Shown here piece by piece: positions 11,895-23,556 of a DNA stretch of 64,000 nucleotides; positions within the stretch are counted from its first letter, which is position 1; every line of letters starts with the position of its first letter. The notes beneath the pieces were generated by a model. The model was not told the origin of the DNA. It ran no database searches and saw only the letters and a program-made list of their open reading frames with translations. The stretch covers positions 680,001-744,000 of the forward strand of contig JAIGNY010003010.1 of assembly GCA_020152595.1 (NCBI GenBank). The letters run 5' to 3'. Source of the stretch: Chiridota heheva (Eukaryota > Echinodermata > Holothuroidea > Apodida > Chiridotidae). The translations under genes and the position numbers were made by a program.

Positions 11895-11989
11895 CCCTTA
11901 CTCTACCACGCGGCGATATTATCGCGTTTTGGGTGCCCGTCTTTGGCCCGCCTCGAGCGCATTTTCAAAATAGTGCTGGTAGAGTAAGG
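11895..11989. mobile_element. piggyBac-type MITE, copy 2 (95 bp, homopolymer losses)
   Basis: Same MITE between TTAA at 11891-11894 and 11990-11993. It lacks single bases at CGCCG, GCCCCG, GGCCCCG, CCTCCC and the terminal AGGG compared with copies 1 and 3. Nearly every difference is a loss in a run of C or G, which suggests sequencing or assembly error at least as strongly as real decay. Confidence 0.8.
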
Positions 11990-12133
11990 TTAATCAACCC
12001 GCGACATATGCGCCCACCCGAAAATATAGGCAGCATGATCCCGGTGGGCGGCCCAGCGGGTCCCGACAGCAAAAGGGGCCCGACTTTTCTGCCTGAAAGA
12101 CAGAGGACCCTTTAATAATCACGTCTTCATTAA

Positions 12134-12234
12134 CCCTTACTCTACCACGCGGCGATATTATCGCCGTTTTGGGTGCCCCGTCTTTGGCCCCGCCTCCCGA
12201 GCGCATTTTCAAAATAGTGCTGGTAGAGTAAGGG
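12134..12234. mobile_element. piggyBac-type MITE, copy 3 (101 bp)
   Basis: Appears identical to copy 1, between TTAA at 12130-12133 and 12235-12238. Its right TTAA joins the ancestral sequence ACTGTCATGACTG of the interrupted repeat, so it marks the right edge of the insertion cluster. Confidence 0.85.
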
Positions 12235-12345
12235 TTAAACTGTCATGACTGTAATTGGAATAGAAAATTCATCGTTTGTACATATCATCGGACAAAAATA
12301 AATACTGTGGCTTGTAAACGAAAAAGGGAGTCTAGTGACCAAAAA

Positions 12346-15300
12346 ATTTGAAAAGCAAAAAAAGAAGCATATCAATTCCCTCACGTTAGCACTCCTTACG
12401 GCAAGTTATGGCAGGACCTGTTATTTACCTTGCATCTCGTTCTAAAAAGCCCTATGCTTTTAACACAGAAATCCATTTTCCCTACTTCATATTTCAAACA
12501 CTGACTGCCCAATAATCTTCTCTTAAACAGTTTTTGAGAGAGAAAGACATAAACTTCCTGTTCATTGCATTTCTAGCTTTGTTTATCTTTTGCAAGGTCA
12601 GAATTTGGAAAACCACCTTAAAGTAAGGTTGCTATTGTCACCGTTATTCAAATGAAAAAGATGAGAGTTTTTACTTCCTTGTTGGTATGCCCTTTATTAC
12701 TACAAAGAAAATGTCCGATGATTTTGGAAAAAACAATTTTCGGACCCAAAATACTTATAAAATATAACATTAGGCCTAAACCCTACATTCTTTCCTTAAA
12801 ATACTTACTTTATGGAAAAAATTAGTTATAAATTCTTATAATTTAGGCTGCTTTTTTTACTACATTTTAGTACATATTTTGAGATTTTGGTAGCTTGTGT
12901 TCTGAGTCACTCACTAGTTGTTCAGTTGCTTATATAGATCCATTGTTAAAATGCACTGTGGCACACAATTTTCTGTGGAAAGCTCATGCTTTAATCACTG
13001 CACTTAATCTATGTTGTTACAAGTATAACACAAATTTAAACTAAGTTGAATAAAAAGACGATATTTTCAGCTATAAAGTGATGCATGCTCTGTCATATAG
13101 TTTTTTATGGGGTTCTAAATAAGAAAAAACTTCATCGATTAAGACATCGCTCGTATTGGTACGTTACTGCTGTAGCTCATGCAAAGCAAAAGTTTGGGTA
13201 AATATTTTCTCAATTTTTAGTGTGATTAGGTTATTGTACATGTATTTATGTGTTAAGTATTCAATCATCATTATGATGTTATATTTTAATAAAAGCTTAA
13301 TTTTGGTCCATAAAATAAGTAAAAAACTGACTTAAACTTTTCTGGCCATAAGAGAAGACCATCGGTTATACTTAATACTAATGTTACTACTAATGTTAGG
13401 CTAACAGTGTATCATATGAAATGAAATGTAAGCTACTATTAAATGGACATTAAAGTCCTACCATATGTTATTATTTAAAATTACATAACTTAGGCCTGCT
13501 AGGCCTACAACATTTATAATCATTATTAGACCCAAGCATTTTTTGAATAGTTTGTGGTTATTGACTAGTGCAGTTACATAGTTACCCATACGTATATTAA
13601 TGATTAATGTATATTAATATATATGATGATGTGTGAACAGTGTGATATATTTTTGTTTATTCGTTTGTCTTGTTTGTCATGTTGTTGTACATGTGTGTAT
13701 CAGTGACCATTTGTAGGTGAAAACATTGCAACGATTTGTGCACAATTGAACATGATGCATCTGTTTTCAAACTTTAGAAATGTTCTATACAAATACTCAA
13801 CTACTACTAGTACTACATGCAAAGTGCATTACTAATTATCAGCTACATGTACATCATCCTTTTGAGTTTAAACATACATTTTTGCACGTATTGTAATTTT
13901 GTATGTAAACCAAGTACGACATATATACTTGTCATTGGGAATTAGGGTGCAATTTATTGGTTAATTTAATTGAAAGTTACCAAAATTAACTTTTTTCTAC
14001 ATTTCAATAGTTTATGAAGTGGACATTATAATGATGTATCATGTATGTCTGTTATAAACTTTAAAATAATAATTTTTTGGAACATATGCCACAGTTGCCA
14101 TTCTTGACTTTCGATGGATATCTGGTTTGTCAGAGAAATTGCTCATATCATTAGCTCATAATTTTGTAATAAATCATTATTTTTTGTTGAATTTTTATTT
14201 TAGCCTAGAATGGGGTACAGCGTTTTCAACAATTTCAAGCTGATGGGGTATTAAATTATGAAAAAAAATGTCAAAATGTGACGTAGGTAATCAACGTGTA
14301 GTTTTCCAATATTTCCAAAACTAGTGTACAAATTTAAATGTATAATTTATTTTGGTAAAATTTGATTTTTGTGGGAGAATGTTGCCCATTCTGCTAGATA
14401 AGCAAGTTTGCCCATATTCTAAATTACCAAATAAAAATGCAGGCCTTTTGAAAAATTAATTTATTCCATCATGGCAACAATTGCGCATATCATTAAAATT
14501 CGAAGGACCATAACTTTGGATTCCTCCAACCAATTTCACTCATTGTTTTAGCTCAACAATAACTATGTCGTTGAGGTTTTAAAGTGGAACAAATCTGTAA
14601 ACTTGTCTTTGCAATGTATCTAGTCAGAGGGTTGGATCAGAAATTTGTGAAATTTTGCAGGATTGAAGAGCATGAAAATCTACACACAGGGTGTATTCAG
14701 GTTTTCATTTACTTTTTGCATACCTGAAATAGAGCCAGTTTAATTTTTATCATTTTCATTAAAATCTGCAGTCAAAACTGGAAAATATGTGCTGATGCAT
14801 AAATAAATAGTTCCATGAATACAAAGACAAAAAGAACTTTTCATGTAGCCATGTCTTTCGACCTCCATATGTAGCTATGTGTAGTGGTTCACAATTGTAA
14901 TATGACATCATTCCGGATAAGAAATTGAATGACCCAAAAAGTCTTTGTGCATAAGAAATTTCGTACCAACCTATTATGATTCACTTGTCATTTGCAAGAA
15001 TTACATCGGTTTTTAAGGTTACAGGAAACAAAGCACATTACCCCTCCATCCCCCACACCCACCCCAGTAATAATCAGTGCTGCCAAGAGGAAGCCCAAGG
15101 CCCCAGCAAAACCCAAATTGTTTAAGAGGAGGGGGACAGAATAAAAAGCTTAATGACCATAAACAAATCACAGCCACATGGGCGAAAACCTTCGCCGAAA
15201 CCCATGTCAAAATGGCAAAAATGGTATAAGTTGGACTGAGAAGGCCTTAAATCTTTGCCCTTAAAATATTTCGAGATATGAGGGACCCCAAATGTTTTGC

Positions 15301-15350
15301 CGGGCCTCTCTATTCTCTTGACCATGGTAAGCCTAATAATGATGCCTTTT
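12346..15350. other. no gene seen; 3 kb of AT-rich DNA
   Basis: Long AT-rich stretch with no sizeable open frame, repeat array or recognisable element end. The host genome's plain intergenic or intronic background. Confidence 0.5.
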
Positions 15351-15356
15351 CAATGT

Positions 15357-15908
15357 AAAAAAACAAAAAAAGATGTTTTTTTCCGGACTGAAAGTAATGT
15401 TCAAACTTTATTTCAATCTTTTCGTAATATGTACAATAAATTCAATTAAAATGTACAAGCAATTAGATAATTAGAAACTAAACAAATAAACGTAAATAGC
15501 ACAGATTGTCAGTTAGGTTAAAAAAAAAAGAGGAGAACCTTTAGAAAACTACTAAAAGCTTGTGATTAAAGGTTCCCCATGTATAACAAAAGACATTAAC
15601 TCTGAACATATATAATAGAATAGAATTTAAACAAAAGGAAAGAAAAAGGGAAAGTTACATAACAAATACTAGTGACAATACCCGCCTTCAACATACACTT
15701 GGCTAACAATACAGATTATCAACAATATAGAAATGTCTAAGTGGGATGATGGGAAGAATTCGAAATTGATCTGAGGAAATAGTTCTTAAGTTTGGATTTG
15801 AAGCAAGTAATGCTGGGGCAGATTTTAACAGACATTGGTAATGAATTCCAAATTTGTACACCTTTGTATTTTAAGTGGTACTGACCTTTAGTGAAGCGTA
15901 AGAATGGG
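15357..15908 (-). pseudogene. LINE 3' fragment (reverse transcriptase C-terminus)
   Basis: On the minus strand 15,908-15,738 reads FLRFTKGQYHLKYKGVQIWN, then SLPMSVKICPSITCFKSKL and KNYFLRSI to a TAG at about 15,738. The pattern xxGxxIWNSLPxxxK...FKxxLKxYFL is the characteristic end of CR1/Jockey-type non-LTR reverse transcriptases. The remaining 380 bases are presumably the element's 3' untranslated tail. Strongly 5'-truncated, so it cannot move. Confidence 0.65.
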
Positions 15909-17025
15909 GGTCTAAGTGTGAGGGGGAGCTTTGAGGGGGAATTAATAGGGGTGGGGCATTAATGGGGTGGGAAATTAATGGGGGGGGCATTAATGGGGGG
16001 GGGGCAGTGGTGTAGCCAGCATTAAAAACGTAAGGGAGTCCGAGAAGGTCCTAGACTCTCCTCCCAAGATGAAGTGTTCAAATTTAGCCCACTTCTGAGG
16101 GCAATTTTGTTTTTAAAAAGCAAACAAGATATGAAAAACAACAAAGATTATCCCAATTTTGGAAAATATTCTCAAAAAGAAGGGTTCCCCATTCCTAGCC
16201 CCCTTGCCTACACAACTGGGGGAAGTCAATAGTGGGGGTAATCAGGCTAAGAGACCAAAATTTACCATGCAAAAGAAAGAAGAAAGTTGTTTCAAATTTT
16301 AATTCACAATGCTTTATACCAAAATATGGGATTCAAAGTGAAAAAGGAGTGGTCGTATGTCTTATCGAATTTTGCTTGGGAAACTGTCTTCGCGAGCGGA
16401 CCATGTGGACCGTTGAAAGAAAATGTTTGTTTACATCTCATACAAAACAATGTTACGTAATGATTAGTCCAAAAACATGATAAAGTTTTTGTCATGGATG
16501 ATTATATATTCATGATACATGATGTCACCTAAATACATTTTTAAAAGGTTGAAAGGCAAATCTAAAACAATAGCAACAATTTTCTATTTCAAAACTTTTG
16601 AAGAAGAAGAGTGGTCAAGCTTTTTTCAGCACAGATGTGAAGTGTATTGTAATTATGGGCTATATACAGTGAACCACGCTTGGAAGTAGGTCATCATTCG
16701 ACCTGATTCCTAGTGGAGTAATTTTCACAAAAACTTTCATGGCCAAGGAGCTAACTTGTGTGGAAGTTCCTTGCTAACACTATGATGAAGTGGCCATTAC
16801 TGTGTGATTCATGGGTTGTAGCTAAGGTGGGGGGAGGGGGGGGGAAATATGTCCCAAATTTTTCACCGATTGTGAATTTCTACACGTAATGTATATGCAT
16901 AACATGGGAACAGAAGGCATTCCCCCCTCCCCCTCCCTCAGATTCACCATGTCCATGTTTCTCATATTTTGCCCCCTGGAAATTTTGTGCTAGCTACGGC
17001 CCTGTTGTGATTTACTGTAAATTTG
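15909..17025. other. no gene seen; G-rich patch
   Basis: 15,905-16,010 is a G-rich tract of ATTAATGGGGGGG-like units followed by a TGGTGTAGCCAGCAT phrase. Near 16,825-16,850 is another GGGGGAGGGGGGG tract. Open frames here show no family resemblance. Confidence 0.45.
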
Positions 17026-17034
17026 CAAGATAAT

Positions 17035-18086
17035 ACCTCCATCTATACCGATGGCTCCAAGGAAAGCAACAAGACAGCTGCTGCTGCCGTCATCCAAGAC
17101 ATCACCCTCAGTAGCAGACTTCCCAACTACATGTACATTTAAAGAACTAAAAGATGTGTTGTGGTTATAACTCATCCATCTTTTCAGCCGAGGCTAAGGC
17201 CATTCTCCTCGCCCTCAACTTTATTGAGTACTCTCCGCTCAATCACTTTGCCATTTTCTCTGACTCAAAGGCTGTTTTTACTTCTTTACTCAATCTTAAA
17301 TGGGATAACCTCACATGCCACCTCCTCCTCTGGAAACTCCTTTCTCCCACCCTCTGCAGGAAGAGTGTTCTTTTTTTCTGGATACCCAGCCATGTTGGCA
17401 TCCCTGGCAATGACAGGGCTGATGCAGCCGCTAAGCTTGCCCTCAACCTCTTCCCTACCCCTTTTCCCAAAACCCTCTCTGACATCAAACCGCTTATCGC
17501 TTCCCTTGTTCGTGACTGCTGGCAAACCTCATGGAACTCCCAAATTGATAACAAACTCCATGTCATCCAGCCCACAATTCTGATCAAATCCACCATCAAC
17601 AACCTCTCTCATATCGACAACATTCATATTACCCATCTTAGAATTGGTCTCACCCACCTCACTCACTCCCACCTCCTTATTGGCTCCCCCAACCCCTCTG
17701 CAACAATTGCTACTGCACCCTCACAATACATCACGTTCTCCTTGCTTGCCCCCTGTACAACCTTCCCAGAGCTTCCCTCGCTGCCCACAACTCAATTGCT
17801 GAGTTCTTCCAGAAAAATCCTCCAGATAAAATGATCTCCTTCCTTCATCATGCTTCCCTCTACAACCATATTTAATTCTCCTCTTCCACCCCCTCTCTAC
17901 TTTGTTTTTGTTTCAACCATGCACCTCCCCTCTCGATCACAGCTTTCTGACCTTACATTCTTGAATTTTTCTCATTCTCTCCCTGCTTCCTTTCCTTCCT
18001 ACCTCTAGAATGATCTGACCTCTCAGGCACAGTTTGACCCTCATTGTCGTGGTGCCGTTAAGCCCTCATCAAACAAACAAAGCAAA
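17035..18086 (+). mobile_element. 5'-truncated I-group LINE copy (RNase H end)
   Basis: Matches the 3' quarter of the LINE at 42,070-46,552. It begins inside the RNase H domain (YTDGSK at about 17,045) and ends in a CAAA-rich tail. A 9-bp target duplication CAAGATAAT brackets it (17026-17034 and 18087-18095). RNase H residues are visible: YTDGSK, AEAKAILLAL, FSDSKAV and NDRADAAAKLAL. A 40-base insertion near 17,140 and later frameshifts break the frame. The open stretch 17,154-17,834 is the best-preserved part. Confidence 0.9.
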
Positions 18087-18095
18087 CAAGATAAT

Positions 18096-18300
18096 AAGGA
18101 TGTTTTCTGGCTTAATATAATCTAAAACACGAAATGATATAAAAGCTAGAAAAGACCTTTTTAAAAGCTTTATTTTCCCGATATTGCACAAGTACAAGAG
18201 CCCTGATTGAGAATTGTACAGCTTCGGTATAAAAAAGGAAATATGAGAATGCCCCCAAATAATTTGCATTTATGTTACTTGCCCCCTTCACATCAAATAC
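18096..18300. other. spacer, no gene seen
   Basis: AT-rich flank between the LINE insertion and the dispersed repeat. Confidence 0.4.
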
Positions 18301-18305
18301 TTTTT

Positions 18306-19104
18306 AGCTCGACTATTCGAAGATTAGTAGAGCTATTCTACTACCCCCGGCGTCAGCGTCTGGTAACGTTTTGGTTAAAGTTTTCATAACTTAAATTAGA
18401 AATGGTGTACATTCATGTGACTTAAAATAGGTGTAGAGGACATGGGTACTGATGAAATGAGCATGATTTGGGGGTTGTGTGTACATACTAATTAGTTATT
18501 TGCATAATGAAAATATTTGTTTTGGTTAAAGTTTTTGGTTCAAGTTTTTTCATAACTTAAGTTTTGAATGGTGTACATTCATATAACTTGGCATAGGGGT
18601 ACCGTTCAAGTGAGCATGATTAGGGGTTGTATGTATATACTTATCAGCTTATTTGCATAACAATGAAAATATTTGTATCTATGATATCTCTTAAATTGAA
18701 GTGGATGTGGGGATTTTGTTTGCACAAATGATCATATATGTTAAGAGCATTCTTTACAATTGATGTTGAGGTGAAGTGTGTATATTAATGAGGTTATTTG
18801 CATAACAATAGACTTTCGTACAAAATATTTATAATTCATGAGCGCATAACTTAAGTTATGAATGATGTAGGTTCATGTACCTTGGCACAGGGGTAGAGGA
18901 CATGGGTACTGTTCAAATAAGCATGATTGAGGGGTTGTGTGTGCATACTAATTAGGTTATTTGCATAACAATGAAAATATTTGTATCTATAATATCTCTT
19001 AAGTTAAAGTGGGAGTGGGGATTTTGTTTGCACAAATGATCATATATGTGAAGACCATTGTCTACACTTAATGGTGAGGTGTAATGTGCATATTAATTAG
19101 GCTA
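18306..19104. repeat. dispersed repeat with internal reiteration, left part
   Basis: Starts near AGCTCGACTATTCGAAGATT, a start seen in widespread invertebrate interspersed repeats as far as I recall. It then repeats a block of roughly 250-400 bp containing GTAGAGGACATGGGTACTG, GAGCATGATT, GGGGTTGTGTGTGCATACTA, ATTAGGTTATTTGCATAACA and GGATTTTGTTTGCACAAATG. Copies lie around 18,420-18,800 and 18,890-19,104. No open frame. Confidence 0.7.
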
Positions 19105-20515
19105 TTTGCATAATAATAATAAATGTTACTTAAATACGCCATTCTTTAAAGTACCATGGCACTTACAAAGTAAAATAAAACAAAATGAAAAATATCAAAA
19201 TAAGTGGGTTTTTAAGAGTTTTTTAAATACTGTGGTGGATGGAGAAGTTCTCATGTGGGTGTGTAAAGTGTTCCAGGATCTGGATGCAAGTATTTCAAAT
19301 CTTTTTGTCACCTACAGTATGGCAGAATTGGATATGGGTATGTGAAGTCGGGTGGAGTCATTATTCGATCTAAGTTCACGTGTGGGTTTCCTTATCTTGA
19401 TCATATCCTTTAAATATTAAGGCGCCTTACCATTCAGGATTTTGTAGATAAAGAGTAGTGTTTTGTAGGTGACCTGTTTGATATTGGTAGCCAGTGTAGC
19501 TTGCTGATCAATGGACTTGGACCAGTTTGTCTACCAACACCGAATATCAGACGCGCTGCCCTATTCTGGAGATGCTGCAATCTTGTCAAGTCTCTACGAG
19601 ACATAACAGTAAAGAGTGAGTTGCAGTAGTCCAACCTGGATGTGATTAAAGCACGAACTAGGTGGTGACATGTATTTGTGTCGATAAATCTTCGAATGCG
19701 CGAGAGGTTTCTGATGTGGTAAATTATTGACCGACGTAGAGCGTCAACATGGCTGGATAAGAAAAGCGAAGAACTGAAAGCGACACCAAGGTTACGGATT
19801 GATTTGGATGGTTTTATACTGCTTGACCCAACAGTGATCTCCAACTCAGGTAGTATTTTAAGAAGATGAGGTGAACCAGTTATGAAAAATTCAGTTTTAG
19901 TATCATTTAATTTCAAATAATTGACTTTCATCCATATCCTCATTTCATCAATACAGAAGGATAACTTTGTCATAGCATTATTTACGTCGCTGGTGTTGCG
20001 AGGGTTGCAGGAGACATATAATTGTGAATCGTCAGCATACATATGATAACTCACTCCATGTTGTTTTGCAATGTCACCCAGTGGTGCAGTGTAAACCGGG
20101 AACAGCAAGGGTCCCAATATGGAACCCTGTGGGAGTCCATAGTTATGAGTTTTTGGTTTTGATAACTCATTAGAAACACTCACAGAGCTCTTCCATCCTG
20201 TAAGGTAGGACGAGAACTACTTAAGTGCAACTCCCGTTACTTAAAAGCGTTTCTCAAGATGAATAAGTAGGGTAGCGTGGTCTACAGTATCAAATGCAGA
20301 GGTAAGGTCTAAAAGACCTTTAAAACAACTTTTTTTTAATCCAATTCTCGTTAAATGTCGTTCTGGATTTTTTAAAGAGCTGTCTCTGTGCTATGTTTAG
20401 CACGGTATGCTGATTGTAGAGGATCGATCAGATTATTGTCATTGAGGTGGTTGATAAATTGAGTGGCCACACATTTTTTAATTACCTTTGCATTAAACGC
20501 CAAATTGCTAACTGG
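19105..20515 (-). mobile_element. CR1/L2-like LINE fragment inserted in dispersed repeat
   Basis: Minus-strand LINE 3' end. The flanks show it landed in a repeat unit: the left edge reads ATTTGCATAATAA and the right edge resumes GGCATAACAATAGACT, giving a short GCATAA-type duplication. It carries the pseudogene described at 19,434-20,345. The 5' part of the element is missing. Confidence 0.75.
19434..20345 (-). pseudogene. LINE reverse transcriptase C-terminal half
   Basis: The open stretch 20,183-19,434 gives 249 residues: [12 protein letters not shown] (RT motif B region) near residue 18, YADDSQLY (catalytic YADD, motif C) near 49, [11 protein letters not shown] near 92 and SRLDYCNSL near 183. 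Upstream on the same strand, near 20,345-20,190, pieces reading SAFDTVDHATLL (motif A) continue the domain but are broken by stops. The motif set fits the CR1/L2 group of non-LTR elements. Fingers and endonuclease are absent, so it is inactive. Confidence 0.85.
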
Positions 20516-21065
20516 CATAACAATAGACTAGCATAAAATATTCAAGCTTACATGTAGATAATAACTTTGTACTTGTTACAGGGGTAGAGGACAGGGTACT
20601 GTTCAAATGAGTATGATTTGGGGTTGTGTGTGCATACTAATTAGCTTATTTGCATAACAATGAAAATATTTATTGATGATATCTCCTAAATTAATGCAGG
20701 AGTGTGGATTTTGTTTTATATGTATTGTCTACACTTATTGGTGAGGTGTAATGTGCATATTAATTAGGTTATTTGCATAAGAATAGACTTTTGCAAAAAT
20801 ATTTAACCTTAGATAATACTGTAACTTGCTATTTTGTTTAGTGGTAGAGGGCATTTGTACTGTTCAGTTGAGCATGATTGGGGGATTGTGTGTGCATAAT
20901 GATTAGCCTATTTGCATAGCAATGAAAATATTTGTATATGTGGTATCTTTGAATTAAAGTGTGTATGATGATTTTGCTTAAATCATACAGTATATGTGAA
21001 GAGCATTGTTCACACCTAATGGTAAGGTATAGTGTGCATTTGCTGCAATATGTTTGACCTGAGAT
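20516..21065. repeat. dispersed repeat, right part
   Basis: Two further copies of the block described at 18,306-19,104 (about 20,520-20,780 and 20,830-21,030), with GGGTACTGTTCAAATGAG, GTGCATACTAATTAGCTTAT and the altered GTGTGTGCATAATGATTAGC. The LINE at 19,105-20,515 separates the two parts. Confidence 0.7.
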
Positions 21066-23556
21066 CAAAAATATATAGCTTATGAGTTACTAACACACAT
21101 TTGTAGTTTTGTTATGATATTGACATTCCTGACATGAATAGCAATCAAAATGTTTGTCTTGCCATGAATAAAAAAGCCAACAAAAGTTTCCTCCTTTCTA
21201 AAGATTGTTAAATTAGGGGTTTGGGAAATATAAACAATAAGTAGAATGTGGGGTAGAAGGTGACATGATGATAATTATGAAGTAGCTGAAGGAATTAGGA
21301 TGAGGTCTTGTGGGACAAGGTGGAATTGTATGTAGGGCAGGGTATGTTGGCATGTTAGACAGGGTTGATTGGCATGTGGAACAGGACAGGTTGGCATGTG
21401 GAACAGGGCAGAATGGCATGTGGCAGGATGTCATCTGGATTTCAGTTGTGATGGCATGTGGGTCATGCAAGTGGTGGAATGACATACAGTATCTGGTTTT
21501 CAGGTGTGATTGCATGGAGAATAGATGTGGGATGGCATTTGGGACATGTTGGAATGGAATGTGGGACTGTCTGGAATAGGCATTATTAGTTGTGAGGGGA
21601 TTTGTATCATTTCCAATGTCAAGTTTGTCATACGTTAAGCAATATTGTATTCGCATAATTTTGCTTTAATGTTATTGTACATTTTTCATGCTGTTTGACT
21701 TTGCTTGACACACATATTTTCTTAAATTGGAAGTTGTATTACAATCCAAGATATAGTTTTGGGAATGTGTCAGGGCTAGGGGGGTGGGGAGGAACAGGTT
21801 GAAAAGAGGGTTGAATGGCATTCTTTCATTGACATTGGCAAGTCAGGGCCTATCCTTTCTTTGTTATTCAATTTAAAGAAGTAAAAGAGTTACTGGCTAA
21901 GGTAACTTTGAGCTTTTTTTGTCTTAAAATATCTCAAAACTCAAAGATATTTGGAAGCTTGTAGTGCAAATGAAACTGTAAGTGCATCTTTCAAAGCTCA
22001 AGTTTTTTGAAATCATCTGCCCCTGCTACCCTATTTCTGTATTTACTTCCCTCTATACGCCCATTTTCTATACTAGCTTTAAATAGACCAGCATACTGTC
22101 CTTCCGACAGTCCTACTGAGGGCTTCAAATCACCAACGTGTTACTGCTCTTTTACAGGTCCTTCAAAAACAAAACCGAATTAAATACCTTGCACGCACAT
22201 CAAATTTTCAGTCAAATGTAGTACTGTAGTTTCCTTAAAGTAGGGCATAACAAAAGAACATGTTTAAAGTCAAATTAACTTGTGTACCGACTCCAGAGGT
22301 ATAGTATGTAAAGCCAAGGTGTATTATGCTTTGCAAAGCATTTTACATGTATATTCTAACTTTCCTCCAAAGTTTTTAAAGAATAGTTGATAATATTCAA
22401 ACCATATTTGTTGTTTATTTAGTGGTTTGTATTTTAAAGAATGTCAGGGAAGAATAGAAAAGTAATTACACTGCAGATATACACTGCAGATATAGTACTG
22501 TATGTACAGTAACTTCCTTATGTGGCAATTTTACAGACAAATTTCGCAGCCTTTGATTTTTTTTATCTGCGTTCTAAAATTTTCTAAGTCAAGCCCTATT
22601 TATTTTGTTAGGATGTGATTGAGTTTTAAGTAAAATAGTGTAAGTGGCTACTTTTGACAAAGTTGAATATTTTTTAAGTATTATATTTCTTAAATGTTTT
22701 AATGTTTACTGTCATATTGGCTCAATAGTGCACTTTGATGTAATATTGTTCTGATTTCTTCTATAACATAGCTGTTATTTGCTTTTCCTGCAACAACTTG
22801 TCTTTGAAAAATAAAAGTGAAAAAAGGAAAACAGAAAATAGTTTTTGTTTTCTTCAAGCATTAAGTTTGAGTCTCTACAATACTTGAAATAATCTTTTGC
22901 AAAGCTTTTGTCTGTATTTATAGGAATGAACAATAGTTTTTGTGTGATTCATGACAAAAAGCTTTATTCAGACATGTACAGTGATAAACCATAGAGCTGT
23001 GATAAACACAACTTTTTTTCATTCTCTTCAAAAATGGAATGGCCCACATCCTCTCACACAAACTTCGGGTTGTGGTTTCCAGCATGTGTGAGTCACTAAC
23101 CTTCCAAATTGTTACTCTTTTCTAGTGTTGTTTTGAGGGCATTTGAAATTTATATGATCATCGGTCCACAAGCGGGGAAAGGAGATGGGGGCAGAAGGGG
23201 GGGGGGGGGCAGAAGGGGAGGGGGGGAGGGGAAGTGGTGCTTACATATGTTGTTGCAAAGTTGTGCATTTTTTAGATTTGTTTTGACCTAGTTGCTTTTC
23301 TTTCAAAGTTCCTGTAATACTTTTATTAACTTTTTCCCTTTTTTAATTTTGTATTCCATCTTCTGCGCGCATCATGCAAACTATGCAAAATGGCCCAGGC
23401 CTATGTGAACACTAGAATTTTGCCAGAGTAAAGTTCATGGCTGGAACTTTGTTGGTTGCCATGTTCCTGGTAGAGTGTCATGAGCACACCTGCGCATTTG
23501 CACCCAGGGCTTATTCTAATGATGCAGTAATGCTAATGGGTGAAAAAGTTTTGGAT
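21066..23556. other. no gene seen; one degenerate minisatellite
   Basis: 21,340-21,560 holds imperfect units of TTGGCATGTGGAACAGGACA and GAATGGCATGTGG (about 22-27 bases). 23,185-23,232 is a G-rich tract. The rest is AT-rich without a recognisable exon. Confidence 0.5.

Larger units (their letters stand above)
11646..12238. repeat. tandem amplification of MITE plus flank (2.4 units)
   Basis: Units of 245 and 239 bp, then a final MITE: a 95-101-bp TTAA-flanked MITE followed by a 136-bp stretch (TCAACCCGCGACATATGCGC ... AATAATCACGTCTTCA). The 136-bp stretch appears identical in both copies. Amplification therefore followed insertion, and was recent or homogenised. Confidence 0.85.
11586..12345. 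repeat. third copy of the inverted-repeat arm, split by MITE cluster
   Basis: 11,586-11,645 (TTCTTCATGATGTCATCGCA through GCAAATTGTCGGGCAT) matches 11,125-11,175, and 12,239-12,345 (ACTGTCATGACTGTAAT onward) continues the same unit. Everything between is inserted at a TTAA target. The pre-insertion site can be read as GGGCATTTAAACTGTCATGA. Confidence 0.7.

Noticed and set aside
17243..17602. Minus-strand frames over the RNase H copy (also 45,715-46,092)
   Set aside because: Antisense shadows of the RNase H domain; the plus strand carries the catalytic motifs.
21213..21656. 147-codon minus-strand frame
   Set aside because: His/Pro/Cys-rich by virtue of the GGCATGTGGAACAGG-type minisatellite it covers.
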